Shown: in pieces, positions 18,796 to 28,837 of the stretch
Position numbering within the stretch: position 1 is the stretch's first letter
Layout of the letters: every line of letters begins with the position of its first letter
DNA from: Parvicella tangerina
GTDB lineage: Bacteria; Bacteroidota; Bacteroidia; Flavobacteriales_D; Parvicellaceae
NCBI RefSeq assembly: GCF_907165195.1
Contig: NZ_OU015584.1
Location: 3,854,978-3,918,977 of the forward strand
Length of the DNA stretch: 64,000 bases
Reading direction: 5' to 3'
The notes under the pieces: model-generated
The model's database searches: none
What the model was told of the DNA's origin: nothing
What the model saw: the letters and a program-made list of their open reading frames with translations, nothing else
Program-made: the position numbers and the translations under genes

Positions 18796-20304
18796 TTATT
18801 GTATCAGCGTGCTTCCAGACATTTCCTGAGGAGTGTCAATCCCCATCAAATCCAGAATTGTGGGTGCTACATCTGCCAAAATACCATCTCTTAGCGAACG
18901 TTGCTCTTCATCAACAAGGATACAAGGGACCAGATTAGTGGTGTGCGCTGTGTGAGGAGATCCGTCTTCATTAAACATCTTATCAGCATTTCCGTGATCA
19001 GCAATTACCACAAAGGAATATCCTTGATCCAGTCCTGTTTCAACAACATCTTTCAAGCATGCATCCACTGTTTCACAAGCCTTAATAATTGCTTCAGGAA
19101 CTCCAGTATGTCCAACCATATCTCCATTTGCAAAGTTGAGACAAATAAAATCAGGAGCATTAGTCAGCATTTCGGTTTTAACCGCTTTTGTCACTTCATA
19201 AGCGCTCATTTCTGGTTGCAAATCATAGGTGGCTACTTTTGGCGAGTTGATCATAATTCTGTTCTCTCCTGGAAAAGCAGCTTCACGACCACCACTGAAG
19301 AAAAATGAGACATGCGGGTATTTCTCTGTTTCCGCTATTCTAAGTTGTGTTTTTCCTGTATCGGAAACCACCTCACCGAGTGTATTCTTTAGCTCCTCCT
19401 TGTCAAAAATAACCCTCACCTCTTTAAAGGTTTTATCATAGTTGGTCATGGTTACATAATACAACGGCATCTTTTTCATCTCAAATTCAGGAAAATCTTC
19501 CTGATGCAAAGCTCTCGTTATTTCACGACAACGATCTGTTCTGAAGTTAAAACAAATCACCACATCATCATTCTCAATGAGACCTTCTCGACTTCTATGA
19601 ATATGTGGCTCGATAAACTCATCTGTAACGCCATGCTCATAACTTTCCTGCAATGCGGTTGATGCCTCTTCAAAGTCTTTTCCAACACCTTTGGTCATCA
19701 AGTCATAGGCCTTTTTTATTCTTTCCCAGCGCGTATCTCTGTCCATAGCAAAGTAGCGACCAATTACAGAGGCAATTTTAGTATGTTTGTCTGCAATGTG
19801 ACTTTCCAGGTTCGTTAAGAACCCTTTTCCGCTGGTTGGTGAGCAATCCCTTCCATCTGTAAAAGCGTGAACAAAAACTCTCTCTAAACCTTGTTCCTCA
19901 AAGAAATCACACAGCGCATGGAGGTGATCTTGTGAAGAATGGACTCCTCCATTAGAAACCAATCCTAAAAGGTGAACCTTTTTTCCTTCTTTTTTTGCGT
20001 AACCAGCCGCTTTCAAAAGCTCTTCATTCTTGAAAAACTTCCCGCTTTCAATCTCTTTGTTGATTTTGACGAGGTCTTGATATACTACTCTGCCAGCACC
20101 GATATTCATGTGTCCTACTTCGCTATTTCCCATTTGACCTTCTGGCAAACCAACATATTCTCCAAACGTCTTCAGGTTGGAGCTGGCGTATTTTTCATAC
20201 AATCCGTCCACAAAAGGTGTTTTTGCTCTAAAAATTCCGTCAGAGTCATCTTTTTTTCCATGGCCCCAACCATCTAATATCACTAGTGCAACTTTTTTGC
20301 TCAT
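18796..20304 (-). CDS. gpmI: 2,3-bisphosphoglycerate-independent phosphoglycerate mutase
   Basis: A 502-residue cytoplasmic Mn-dependent glycolytic enzyme that interconverts 3- and 2-phosphoglycerate. It belongs to the alkaline phosphatase superfamily. The N-terminal metal motif LVILDGWGHG and the phosphoserine site MGNSEVGHMNIGAGR are present, as are HAFTDGRD, FNFRTDR, NFANGDMVGHTG and IADHGNAD metal or substrate motifs. The length matches the family (500-515). It lies between the histidine kinase gene (9-base gap) and the SiaA-like gene on the same strand, so it may share their transcript. Confidence 0.97.
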   Translation of the reverse strand: MSKKVALVILDGWGHGKKDDSDGIFRAKTPFVDGLYEKYASSNLKTFGEYVGLPEGQMGNSEVGHMNIGAGRVVYQDLVKINKEIESGKFFKNEELLKAAGYAKKEGKKVHLLGLVSNGGVHSSQDHLHALCDFFEEQGLERVFVHAFTDGRDCSPTSGKGFLTNLESHIADKHTKIASVIGRYFAMDRDTRWERIKKAYDLMTKGVGKDFEEASTALQESYEHGVTDEFIEPHIHRSREGLIENDDVVICFNFRTDRCREITRALHQEDFPEFEMKKMPLYYVTMTNYDKTFKEVRVIFDKEELKNTLGEVVSDTGKTQLRIAETEKYPHVSFFFSGGREAAFPGENRIMINSPKVATYDLQPEMSAYEVTKAVKTEMLTNAPDFICLNFANGDMVGHTGVPEAIIKACETVDACLKDVVETGLDQGYSFVVIADHGNADKMFNEDGSPHTAHTTNLVPCILVDEEQRSLRDGILADVAPTILDLMGIDTPQEMSGSTLIQ

Positions 20305-20313
20305 ATTCTAATC

Positions 20314-21231
20314 TTATGTTATTGGAAAATATACTGTGAAGACAGATCCTTTACCCTGCGGGTTGTCTTCAACCGTAATTTTCCCTTTATGTCCCTTTAT
20401 CAACTGTTTAACGATATAAAGCCCTAACCCGGTTCCTTTGGATTCTTTTACCTCCTCATTCTCAAGTCTCTGATACATTTCAAAAACCTGTGACTTCTCT
20501 TCACTGGATAGTCCAACTCCTTCATCCACTACCGCAATCGTTGCAAATTTACCTTTTCGATTTAATTTAAGTTCAATTTTCGAATCATTCGGGCTATATT
20601 TTGATGCATTCTCAATGAGGTTCTGGATGATGGAACGAAAATAGAATCGATCCACCTTCACTTGAACATCTTCCTGAAGGTCTAACACCATTGTTTGTTC
20701 CAAATTCATTTTAGCTACAATCCCCTTAATTTCCTCTGCAACAGCCGTTGATTCAAGCTCCAGCTTAATTTGAGCATTTTCCATTCGGGCAGATAATAAT
20801 ACTTTCTCAATCAATTCATTTAAACGAGATTGCTCTGCATATACTTTTTCATAAATCTCCATTCTTTTGGCTTGACTGATCTCATTATCGTGATTAATCA
20901 ACGACTCCAGAAAAAGCTTGGATGTAGTAATCGGTGTTTTCAACTCATGCGTAATACTTAGCGAAAAGTTCTTTTTATTGGTAGATAACTCCAACTCCTT
21001 TCTAAACACCCGATGAATATAAAACAAGCCAATACACAATAACACAAAAAATACTGCAAACTCACCAGCCAGCATTCTCATTTTTGCCTTTGCGAATCCA
21101 CCAGAATCATCAATCTGTTTAGATAACGAAATGATCTGGAAAATCCACCATGATATCTGCGCAAGGATGTATCCTATTAGCAAGTAGAACACTAAGAGGG
21201 TTTTTTTTGATTTTCCGTTCGTTGTCATCAT
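20314..21231 (-). CDS. Orphan sensor histidine kinase, two membrane spans
   Basis: A 305-residue kinase. Two hydrophobic segments (about 11-33 and 55-72) enclose a short periplasmic loop of about 20 residues, too small for a separate sensor domain. The HisKA H-box is SITHELKTP with His95 as phosphorylation site. The HATPase has the N-box QNLIENASKYSP, the G1 box VVDEGVGLS and the G2 box KGTGLGLYIVKQ. No response regulator gene lies in the window, so its partner is elsewhere. It begins the leftward block that continues into gpmI and the Sia-like module. Confidence 0.92.
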   Translation of the reverse strand: MMTTNGKSKKTLLVFYLLIGYILAQISWWIFQIISLSKQIDDSGGFAKAKMRMLAGEFAVFFVLLCIGLFYIHRVFRKELELSTNKKNFSLSITHELKTPITTSKLFLESLINHDNEISQAKRMEIYEKVYAEQSRLNELIEKVLLSARMENAQIKLELESTAVAEEIKGIVAKMNLEQTMVLDLQEDVQVKVDRFYFRSIIQNLIENASKYSPNDSKIELKLNRKGKFATIAVVDEGVGLSSEEKSQVFEMYQRLENEEVKESKGTGLGLYIVKQLIKGHKGKITVEDNPQGKGSVFTVYFPIT

Positions 21232-21282
21232 AGCAAAGGTAGATGATTGAGCGATAGCAAATGAATTTGTCTCGAAAAATTA

Positions 21283-21290
21283 TACTTTTG
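21283..21290 (+). promoter_or_regulatory. Candidate -7 element for the DUF4920 lipoprotein gene
   Basis: TACTTTTG fits TAnnTTTG, 22 bases before the ATG at 21313. The -33 TTG spacing is not standard, so only the -7 is supported. Confidence 0.45.
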
Positions 21291-21312
21291 CGCAAAACCA
21301 AAAACCATTTTA

Positions 21313-21885
21313 ATGAAAAAGTTAATTTATATTACTGCAGCTGTTGGATTCGCTTTCACTGCTTGTAGTGAGCAAGCGCCAGAAACGGAAACTAGTAATG
21401 AACCTCACACTAAGCAGGAGGTTGCCGACAACGAAACTACTGACACTCCCGAAGTTGTCATGGTAGATGGATATGCTTACTACGGTATTGAAGAAATGAC
21501 ACCAGAAGGAGCCGTTTCTGTGGAAGAAATGAACGCCATTGTTGATTCAACTGGAGGGTTTGAAGGAAAAGTTAAGGCACAACTAGGAGGGGTTTGTCAG
21601 AAGGCTGGATGTTGGGTTACCATTGTTAATCCAGGTGAAGAAGAAGAAATCAGGGTCTTTTTTGGAGAGCATGATTTTGTTGTGCCAATCGATACAGAAC
21701 TGGGTAAAGAGGTCATCTTACAAGGTAAAACAGATATTGACACATTTACTGTTGAGTTCCAAAAGCATTTACTAGATGATGAAGCCGCTTCTGGAAATGA
21801 AGTTCCTCAGTCTGCTTACGATGCGATTACAGAAGACAAGATTGAAACATCATTTATTGCTACGGCTATATTGATCAAGTCATAA
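21313..21885 (+). CDS. DUF4920 lipoprotein
   Basis: A 190-residue lipoprotein with lipobox FTACS at residue 17 and an acidic Glu/Thr-rich linker to about 45. The rest matches the DUF4920 pattern: GYAYYGIEEMTPEGAVS, GGFEGKVKAQLGGVCQKAGCWVTI and IRVFFGEHDFVVP. The paired Cys in GVCQKAGCW are conserved in the family and could bind metal or form a disulfide. It is an envelope protein of unknown function. Monocistronic, with a promoter motif upstream and a terminator downstream. Confidence 0.85.
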   Translation: MKKLIYITAAVGFAFTACSEQAPETETSNEPHTKQEVADNETTDTPEVVMVDGYAYYGIEEMTPEGAVSVEEMNAIVDSTGGFEGKVKAQLGGVCQKAGCWVTIVNPGEEEEIRVFFGEHDFVVPIDTELGKEVILQGKTDIDTFTVEFQKHLLDDEAASGNEVPQSAYDAITEDKIETSFIATAILIKS

Positions 21886-21902
21886 ACCTTATTCACAATC
21901 AT

Positions 21903-21939
21903 AAAAAAGCCCCAGTTTTAATGTAACTGGGGCTTTTTT
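21903..21939. terminator. Bidirectional terminator between the DUF4920 gene and the M14 peptidase gene
   Basis: A 15-bp perfect stem, AAAAAAGCCCCAGTT with AACTGGGGCTTTTTT, around a 7-base loop, placed between converging genes. Confidence 0.88.
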
Positions 21940-21956
21940 ATGGAATCAATTTAGCC

Positions 21957-24401
21957 TTATTTGGTAATAATCAGTTTCCTAATTGCAGAGCTCTTTGTTC
22001 CAGTCTTTATCTGATAATAATAGATGCCTGCTGCATAGCCAGAAAGGTCTAGATTCACTCTTCCAACTTCACCGTTAAGTCTTCTCACACCAATTGTTTC
22101 TCCGACATTATTCAAAAGCACAAGATCCCCATTATTTGACCCGTTCAAATCAAATGTTACCGTAAACAAATCTTGTGCTGGATTTGGATATCCGCTCAGG
22201 TCAAAATCCAACTCATTTACATCTTGACTTGAAGCGTTAATCACGGTAACTTCAAAATCATCAAAATAGAAACCATCATCCTCCACATAGTTATCTGAAA
22301 CAATTTGAAATCTAAACTTAATGGTTTCTCCAATATACTCGCTCAGGTTGATTTCCTCTTTTACCCAGCTATTCTGGGTTCCATCATATAATGGCTTTCC
22401 GTTATCTTGATTATTCGTTCCTGTGTTCGTATAGTTTCCACACTGAGGTTCCCAAGTGTTACCATTATCAGTAGACACCTCAAACTGCACGTAATCATAA
22501 TTATCCTCAATGGCCCACTTTGCATAGAATGAAACCGTAGCCGAAAGAGCAATACTCAAATCAACCTCATCCGTCAAGGTTATTTTTTTGTCGATACCAC
22601 TGTTATAATCTCCATTTGGTGAATCCGTAATTGAGCTGGAAGCGGAGTAGTAATCTGCTGTTGTAGTTCCCCAGGACTGTGAAACGGTCCAGTTTGAAGT
22701 ATTATCAGCAGGATCTGACAAAACCACCGATCCTGAACCGTAGACCTTTTCTACAGGAATTACCTCTGAAAAATAGCCATTATCAACAACGATCTCGTAC
22801 TCAATAAGTTCACCTGCTGTTATTGCAGGGTCCAGGGTAAAAGAAACCGAATCTTCATCAACTTGCAGCAAATTCATCGCGTTATGAGTATTTGCACTTC
22901 CAACGGAAAGAATATTTGAAGAAACAGGATTGATACTCACTGTAAAGTTCGCTGGGTCTTCAAGTCCCAATCGTTGAATGGTGTAATTGAAATATCCTGT
23001 AACATTAGACACTGTGTATGCCGACACATCTTCCGTTTTCGAGTAATTCGTTATTAGGTGCGCAGCAGTGAGATTGGTCCACACCATTGAATTACACTGA
23101 TCTTCAATGTTATTTATACTTGGCCAAAAACCATCGTCTCCAATCTCTGGAGTGAAGGAGAATATACGTGGTTTTGTAGCTAAGTCTGCACCATATCCCC
23201 AGTCGTCAGAATCTCCAGAAGCGGGGTACAAGGTAGAGCTAAGCTTTGCTTGCATGCCTAGTCCATTATATTGAACCATCATGTCAGATATCGCTACATA
23301 CGTGCTGTTCTCGGCTGTTAGTTTGTTGTAATCATATCCATAAGGATACAATAGTGAGTTATCCCAGGTATGATTATTCAAAGCAATTCTGAAGTCATGA
23401 TTTTCACAAAACCATTTCATCGCCTGATTTTCAACTTCAGAAAAAGGTCCTGTACCTGGGTAAGTGTCATTACTTTGGCTAGTGCTTACCCCAGTAGTTC
23501 CCCACACAGAATTTCCATTGCCATCGATATAATCATAGTTTCTATTGTTGTCTACTCCATAACCTCCTCTTCTATTCTTTCTCCACATTCCGCCACCATT
23601 GGGGTCATTTGTGCAATTGTACTCATACCCGTCAGGGTTTAAAACCGGAATAAAGTAAAGCTCCGTATTATCAACAATACTCTGCACTTCTGTGCTCGAG
23701 TTATAATTCTCCAGGAGGTACCACATGTAATAAATCAATTGCTGAACTGCAATTGGTTCACGTGCATGGTGAATGGCATCATAGAGCATTTCAGGTTCGG
23801 CTTCATCCGTATTTGGGTTATCCGAAATCTTCACCCAGAAAATATCCCTATTCTCTGAGGTTTTGAACGTAGAAATAGGTGCTTTTACGGTTATTAAGTT
23901 AGGGTATAGCGTTGCCATGTCATCCAGTTCAGCCAGAATCTCTGTGTAAGTGTAACATCCGCCCATTGATCCTAGCTCCCAGTTAGTGGGTGTAGAATAA
24001 GACGGTGCATTTCCTCCCCCACCAGTGCAGGCTGTGTTCTTTTCTTCAAGCAAAGATTTTGGCTTGAGGTTTTGCATACTACCTCTTTCTTTGTAGAAGG
24101 CTTGTACATCATCTATCAGCACTTCAACGTCACAACCAATCATTCTGGCTATTGCTAGTTGGTTTTCAGTAAAGTCAGACTCTATGTAGACGCCTGGCTT
24201 CTTGTTTCCGTGATCGAGTGCCAATCCTTGAGCTGAGAGAACTGCGAGATTTTCATTGGATTTGTAAAATATACGTGCTCTTTGCCACTTTTCACTGACC
24301 TCTTGCTTTGAAGCGTTATTAGACATCTGATCGACAGCTGGTGCTTGAGCAGAAATAGTAGATGCCAATAGTACAGCACCTAAAAGAATAAGTTGTTTCA
24401 T
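21957..24401 (-). CDS. Secreted M14 zinc carboxypeptidase with T9SS type A sorting domain
   Basis: An 814-residue exported peptidase. Signal peptide 1-19; a propeptide-like region to about 150; M14 catalytic domain about 155-455 with zinc ligands His212 and Glu215 (HHAREP), His344 (NNHTWDN) and the catalytic Glu419 (FTPEIGDD). Next is an MAM/immune-inhibitor-like beta domain (about 570-725). The C-terminal type A sorting domain (about 735-814) has GYPNPAQD and ends GIYYYQIKTG...KLIITK, which directs export by the type IX system and surface anchoring. It should act on extracellular peptides. An inverted repeat (24423-24440) lies in the 5' untranslated region. Confidence 0.93.
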   Translation of the reverse strand: MKQLILLGAVLLASTISAQAPAVDQMSNNASKQEVSEKWQRARIFYKSNENLAVLSAQGLALDHGNKKPGVYIESDFTENQLAIARMIGCDVEVLIDDVQAFYKERGSMQNLKPKSLLEEKNTACTGGGGNAPSYSTPTNWELGSMGGCYTYTEILAELDDMATLYPNLITVKAPISTFKTSENRDIFWVKISDNPNTDEAEPEMLYDAIHHAREPIAVQQLIYYMWYLLENYNSSTEVQSIVDNTELYFIPVLNPDGYEYNCTNDPNGGGMWRKNRRGGYGVDNNRNYDYIDGNGNSVWGTTGVSTSQSNDTYPGTGPFSEVENQAMKWFCENHDFRIALNNHTWDNSLLYPYGYDYNKLTAENSTYVAISDMMVQYNGLGMQAKLSSTLYPASGDSDDWGYGADLATKPRIFSFTPEIGDDGFWPSINNIEDQCNSMVWTNLTAAHLITNYSKTEDVSAYTVSNVTGYFNYTIQRLGLEDPANFTVSINPVSSNILSVGSANTHNAMNLLQVDEDSVSFTLDPAITAGELIEYEIVVDNGYFSEVIPVEKVYGSGSVVLSDPADNTSNWTVSQSWGTTTADYYSASSSITDSPNGDYNSGIDKKITLTDEVDLSIALSATVSFYAKWAIEDNYDYVQFEVSTDNGNTWEPQCGNYTNTGTNNQDNGKPLYDGTQNSWVKEEINLSEYIGETIKFRFQIVSDNYVEDDGFYFDDFEVTVINASSQDVNELDFDLSGYPNPAQDLFTVTFDLNGSNNGDLVLLNNVGETIGVRRLNGEVGRVNLDLSGYAAGIYYYQIKTGTKSSAIRKLIITK

Positions 24402-24506
24402 TGGTTAACGGTTTGGTTAGGAACTCCACAAAAGCGGAGTAGTTGTTTCTTTGGTGGGATAAATTTACAAAATATAATGATGAATCCCTAAATCAACTCA
24501 ATCAAA

Positions 24507-27500
24507 CTACTTCAGCTCAACTGTTTTAACCACAGGGTTCCCATCCGGATCAAATTTAATTCCGCCAAAACCGTCCCAGCTGCAAGGAGAGTACTTTAGC
24601 TCATTTCCGTTGATCTCATAATCACAAGCTTCTATAGCTACTTTCCCATCTGCTGATATAATTCCGGAAAGCTCTGGTCGCAATTTATCTCCATAGTAAA
24701 TAACAAAAAGATCTTCTTTGCCTTCCACTTGCTTGCATGAATAATAGCTATCGATCTCCAACCCTTCAATTCTTTGGTAGTCAACGGTATAAAGTTCATT
24801 GGCCGGTGTATTCTGTTCATCAGACAATTTCACGAATCCAACATCAAAAGTGTAATCTAAAACAAATCCAAAAGGGGTCTGTGTAATGGTGTTTGCATTC
24901 ATTTTGATTTCCCAATTTGAGCCTTGTTTTGTCCAAACAAAATCGTTGCGTTGCTTGATCGTAGCCATATTATCATCGAAATACACTTCATCAAAAAAGA
25001 AGACATCTTCTTTAACAAAAGATTGACAAATAATTTCAGTTGCACTTCCCACTATTTTAATCATAAAATTCTCTGGGGCTACCTCATCACTTTCTTCAAG
25101 TGTAAGGCTTCCTACTTCAGTGGCAGGCACCATAAAGACTCCATTATCTGTAGAAATAATTACGCCATTTGCCGTTTCATAAATCTCAAACTCATCTCCT
25201 ATAGGCAAAGCAACTGCACCTTCAAGTTGGAGTTGAGAATTATCCTTAATGATGAGGGAGTCATTACGAATCGCATACAGGTAATAATTGGACTGATACA
25301 CCCAATCGGCATCTCTAACCAATAGCTCAGCGGAATACTGAAGTGGATCTTTCTTCACTATTGATATCCCATTCTCCCCTTTAAACCAAAAATCATTGTA
25401 CGTATCATACACCCCATTCTTTTCATCCACTAAGGTGGGCTTTCTAATGCACTTTCCTAGTTTATGCTCTCCTTCAACCAAATAGTGAAAGTTCTTTGGA
25501 CTATTTAAAAACTCGTCTGGAGAAAGGTTATTTGCTGTCAATTTGAGGTCTTTATTATAGAGATCTAATGATATAGAGTCTCCTACTGGGAAATACTCCT
25601 TAGATTTAATCAGTTTAGAATCGTCTTCCTCTATAATTTCTCCATTCACGACATCGCTTCTTTTCAGTGCTACAAACCCACTTGATGAAGGAATAATTTT
25701 GAAATACGCTGGTTTAATGTCCCATTGAGCCATTTCAAGATTCCACAAGCCTGTTTCAGACGTCCCTTCACTATCGTAATAGAACATATAGTATTCATTT
25801 CCATTTTCATCATAAAAACGACCAGGCTCTCCAAACTCATTCCACTTTTCGAAGGTAGACGGATAGGTATTGTTATAAATGATTACTTGATTATTATTGA
25901 TCACTTCAATACCTGTAATAATTCGATCAACCTCCAATTCTCTTTTGTTTTTTATGGTTTTCGTGCTAAATCCATAGCCGTCATTTTCAATATGAACGAT
26001 CACTTCAAAATCAGTGGTAAGCTCTTTGGTTGTCACCCCCATTTCAACGTCATAGCTGTTCCAGAAGAACTTATCATCCTTGAAGGTATAATAGCTTCCC
26101 ATTGAAGTGTTATAAGTTCCTTGGATTAGACCATCCTTAAACGAGGCTACTTCATAAGCGTATCTTACATCACTTGAATAATCAACTAAGGCTGAATTGC
26201 CCTTTGAAATTACGCGATACATATTATACGAGTTGGGAATCTCTTTGATGTCAGCCCCACTATATATTTTACTCAAAACCTCCTCTTCTGAAGGCGACTT
26301 CAAGCTAGCAATCTTAGTCCCATCCAGATCAAACACGTCTATCTGAGTTTCCTTGTCTAATTCAAATTGACTTTCCTCTGAAGTGCTAAAATTGAAACGT
26401 TGAGCAACATATTTATCATTGAGTAAAATAACATCTGCGTACTCATTTGGAACTATCCAGGTGTTTTCCTCCCAGCTCCAAACACCTCCCATTTGGACAT
26501 CTGGTTCCTCGTAATACACCTCATAACCATTCTCATCATATATTTGATTCGCATTGTGGTCAAAAGCAAGTACTTTTTGATTTGCTACCCCACTGTTTAT
26601 GATCGACACTCCTTCTTTATTCTCCAGAGAGAAATAACCATTATACCCGTACTCGTAGTTATCTTTGAAAAAAAGGCTTTCCCCAACTTTTTCCCATTCT
26701 CCATTAACGCTGAAATGATACTGTTGGTCTTTATTTGCGAATAGTATTCCCGCTCCAGTCCCTAAAATGAGTTGATACTTTGCACTCGAGTCTGCTTTAT
26801 AGTCTGTATTTAGCAGGTTTTCATAATCTATCCTTTCTGCATCATAAATTGGTTCGTAGCTGTATCCGTAAATGTGGTACAATACTCGCTGATGCATGGT
26901 TTCATCTTTGGTCGTGTAGGAGTCTTTGAGTTTTAGGGATTCACGTTGAATAGTAAATACTTCAACTTTTTCAACACTATAAGGTGCTCCGGAGCCATCG
27001 TAGTCTGTTTTTGGTGTTGTTCGTCCGATAAGTAACTTATTTCCTTCAATGCTGTACAACACTTTATCAAAACGTTCTACCAGATTTCCTTTGTGGTCTA
27101 AAACCTCAATATTTGAAAGGTCAGTGCTATCCATATTAGACGCAGTGATCAACAGTTCTCCAAAAAAACCAGCACCCGGACCACTTAAGCCTCTTAACGA
27201 GCTTCTGAATTTCGGTTTCGTGATGGAATGATCTTCTACATTTAAGGTAATATTCTCAAAGCGAAGTGACCTGCTGTAGTCGTTGTAATCACCAAAAAAC
27301 TGCTGACTCTTTATTTCTGTTGTTCTCTTGAGAAACTGATCCTGATAAAAGCCTTGAACCGTACGATTTTTCATGTCTATTTTTAGAAACAAGTTTTGAA
27401 AAGGTTCCATCACTTTATGCTTTCCCATTGGGATCAGCCAACTATCTTTTGTGGAGTTTTTTACCCCTTGCTTTTTGCCTTTTGCCACAATTTCCAGATT

Positions 27501-27566
27501 TTCCTGGGCTAAGAGGGAAGTTGTTACCAAAAGCATTAATAAGAGCGTTTTAAATCTTCGCATCAT
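24507..27566 (-). CDS. Large secreted hypothetical protein with degenerate WG-like repeats
   Basis: About 1019 residues from the ATG at 27566 (a second ATG follows at once at 27563). This start yields a clean signal peptide (RRFKTLLLMLLVTTSLLAQ), while a GTG 45 bases further upstream adds a non-signal-like extension. The mature part is beta-rich and acidic, with recurring units such as GVWSWEENTWIVPNEYADV and GLWNLEMAQWDIKPAYFKI that resemble degenerate WG (KWGFIDKxG) repeats. No T9SS sorting domain or transmembrane segment is seen. I do not recognise a function. It is monocistronic, and the divergent TRIC-type gene begins 144 bases away. Confidence 0.75.
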   Translation of the reverse strand: MMRRFKTLLLMLLVTTSLLAQENLEIVAKGKKQGVKNSTKDSWLIPMGKHKVMEPFQNLFLKIDMKNRTVQGFYQDQFLKRTTEIKSQQFFGDYNDYSRSLRFENITLNVEDHSITKPKFRSSLRGLSGPGAGFFGELLITASNMDSTDLSNIEVLDHKGNLVERFDKVLYSIEGNKLLIGRTTPKTDYDGSGAPYSVEKVEVFTIQRESLKLKDSYTTKDETMHQRVLYHIYGYSYEPIYDAERIDYENLLNTDYKADSSAKYQLILGTGAGILFANKDQQYHFSVNGEWEKVGESLFFKDNYEYGYNGYFSLENKEGVSIINSGVANQKVLAFDHNANQIYDENGYEVYYEEPDVQMGGVWSWEENTWIVPNEYADVILLNDKYVAQRFNFSTSEESQFELDKETQIDVFDLDGTKIASLKSPSEEEVLSKIYSGADIKEIPNSYNMYRVISKGNSALVDYSSDVRYAYEVASFKDGLIQGTYNTSMGSYYTFKDDKFFWNSYDVEMGVTTKELTTDFEVIVHIENDGYGFSTKTIKNKRELEVDRIITGIEVINNNQVIIYNNTYPSTFEKWNEFGEPGRFYDENGNEYYMFYYDSEGTSETGLWNLEMAQWDIKPAYFKIIPSSSGFVALKRSDVVNGEIIEEDDSKLIKSKEYFPVGDSISLDLYNKDLKLTANNLSPDEFLNSPKNFHYLVEGEHKLGKCIRKPTLVDEKNGVYDTYNDFWFKGENGISIVKKDPLQYSAELLVRDADWVYQSNYYLYAIRNDSLIIKDNSQLQLEGAVALPIGDEFEIYETANGVIISTDNGVFMVPATEVGSLTLEESDEVAPENFMIKIVGSATEIICQSFVKEDVFFFDEVYFDDNMATIKQRNDFVWTKQGSNWEIKMNANTITQTPFGFVLDYTFDVGFVKLSDEQNTPANELYTVDYQRIEGLEIDSYYSCKQVEGKEDLFVIYYGDKLRPELSGIISADGKVAIEACDYEINGNELKYSPCSWDGFGGIKFDPDGNPVVKTVELK

Positions 27567-27669
27567 ACCGTTAATTTTGTTCAAAAATAAGGTTAATCCA
27601 TTCAATAGCACTACGTTAAATTACTTACATAACCAGAAAATTGGTTAAAAGGTACAAAAGTTCAGTTCT

Positions 27670-27702
27670 TTGCTGCCAAGACTTGCCTAATTCGTACTTT
27701 TG
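27670..27702 (+). promoter_or_regulatory. Candidate Bacteroidetes promoter of the TRIC-type gene
   Basis: TTG at 27670-27672, a 22-base spacer, then TACTTTTG at 27695-27702, matching TTG/TAnnTTTG of the Bacteroidetes primary sigma factor. The ATG follows 8 bases later, so the leader would be very short or absent. Confidence 0.5.
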
Positions 27703-27709
27703 CGACAAT

Positions 27710-28318
27710 ATGTTGGCGATACAGATCTTAGATTATATCGGGGTTTTTGTCTTTGCTGTTTCTGGGGTCTCTGCAGCAGCGAGTAAAAAGTTAGACCTTT
27801 TTGGAGGTGTGATCATTGCCTTTGTGACCGCTTTAGGTGGTGGAACCGTTAGGGACGTTTTGATTGACGCTCCTATTGCCTGGATGGAGAACACAGAATA
27901 TGTATACATTGCGTTAGGCGGTTCATTATTTGCTTTTACTTTTAGAGATACGGTAAAAAAAATTCGAAAATCACTCTTTTTGTTTGATAGCATTGGAATT
28001 GGACTGTTTACTATTATCGGTTTGCAAAAAGCTATAGGATTTGGTTTCTCTTATGATATTGCTATTATTCTTGGAGTAATCACAGCCACTTTTGGTGGGG
28101 TAATTCGTGACATTTTATGTAACGATATTCCACTGATTTTTCGAAAAGAGATCTACGCAACGGCTTGCATTGCGGGTGCTGTTATTTATTCTATTGGTGA
28201 TTATTTTCAGCTACAAACAGAGCTTAATATTCTGATTTCTTGTTTAACGGTTACGGGAATCAGAACCTGGGCGGTCTATAAAAAAGTGAGTATGCCAGTT
28301 ATCAACGATCGGCTTTAA
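27710..28318 (+). CDS. TRIC (UPF0126) family trimeric cation channel
   Basis: A 202-residue membrane protein with about seven hydrophobic helices arranged as two similar halves. The glycine-rich signature of the family appears twice: FGGVIIAFVTALGGGTVRDVL and ILGVITATFGGVIRDIL. Prokaryotic TRIC proteins form trimeric monovalent cation channels in the inner membrane. I chose the ATG at 27710 because the promoter motif precedes it and an upstream TTG frame (27641) adds a non-family extension. No close partner genes. Confidence 0.92.
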   Translation: MLAIQILDYIGVFVFAVSGVSAAASKKLDLFGGVIIAFVTALGGGTVRDVLIDAPIAWMENTEYVYIALGGSLFAFTFRDTVKKIRKSLFLFDSIGIGLFTIIGLQKAIGFGFSYDIAIILGVITATFGGVIRDILCNDIPLIFRKEIYATACIAGAVIYSIGDYFQLQTELNILISCLTVTGIRTWAVYKKVSMPVINDRL

Positions 28319-28327
28319 GGTTGGTAT

Positions 28328-28837
28328 TTATCTTTTCCTATCATATTGATCAATCACAAAATCGTAAGGGTTTTTTTCATCCTTTTTATGTGACATCAGT
28401 CCTTTGCAAAACCAGCCCTCCGGATCAAATTCCGGGAAGTGTGTATCCGCTTCAAACCCTTCGCTGATGTGCGTTAAATACATTCGATCAATCAAGTCTG
28501 CTTCAATTGCATGTTTGTAGATCTGCCCTCCTCCAATAATAAAGCATTCGGTTTCTCCTTCGAATCGTGCTAATTCAATTCCTTCTTCCACGCTTGAAAC
28601 GACCACACAGTTTTCCGCCTTGTAATCTTTTTGTCTGGTAACAATTACATTCACTCTATTCTTTAGTGGTCGGTATTTTTCAGGAATAGACTCATAGTTC
28701 TTTCTTCCCATGATCACGTAGTGTCCTGTGGTAGTTTCCGTAAAGAACTTCATGTCTTTTGGTAAATGCCAGATCAGGTCATTGTCTTTTCCAATCTCGT
28801 TGTTCTTACCTAGCGCTGCGATTATTGATACTTTCAT
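28328..28837 (-). CDS. folA: Dihydrofolate reductase
   Basis: A 169-residue cytoplasmic enzyme that reduces dihydrofolate with NADPH. The motifs are ALGKNNEIGKDNDLIWHLPKDM (Trp and acidic active-site loop), HYVIMGRKNYESIP, VIVTR and FIIGGGQIYKHA. It belongs to an operon with thyA and a small lipoprotein gene, so dihydrofolate produced by thymidylate synthase is regenerated by its neighbour. Its ATG overlaps the stop of the lipoprotein gene (ATGA), indicating translational coupling. Confidence 0.97.
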   Translation of the reverse strand: MKVSIIAALGKNNEIGKDNDLIWHLPKDMKFFTETTTGHYVIMGRKNYESIPEKYRPLKNRVNVIVTRQKDYKAENCVVVSSVEEGIELARFEGETECFIIGGGQIYKHAIEADLIDRMYLTHISEGFEADTHFPEFDPEGWFCKGLMSHKKDEKNPYDFVIDQYDRKR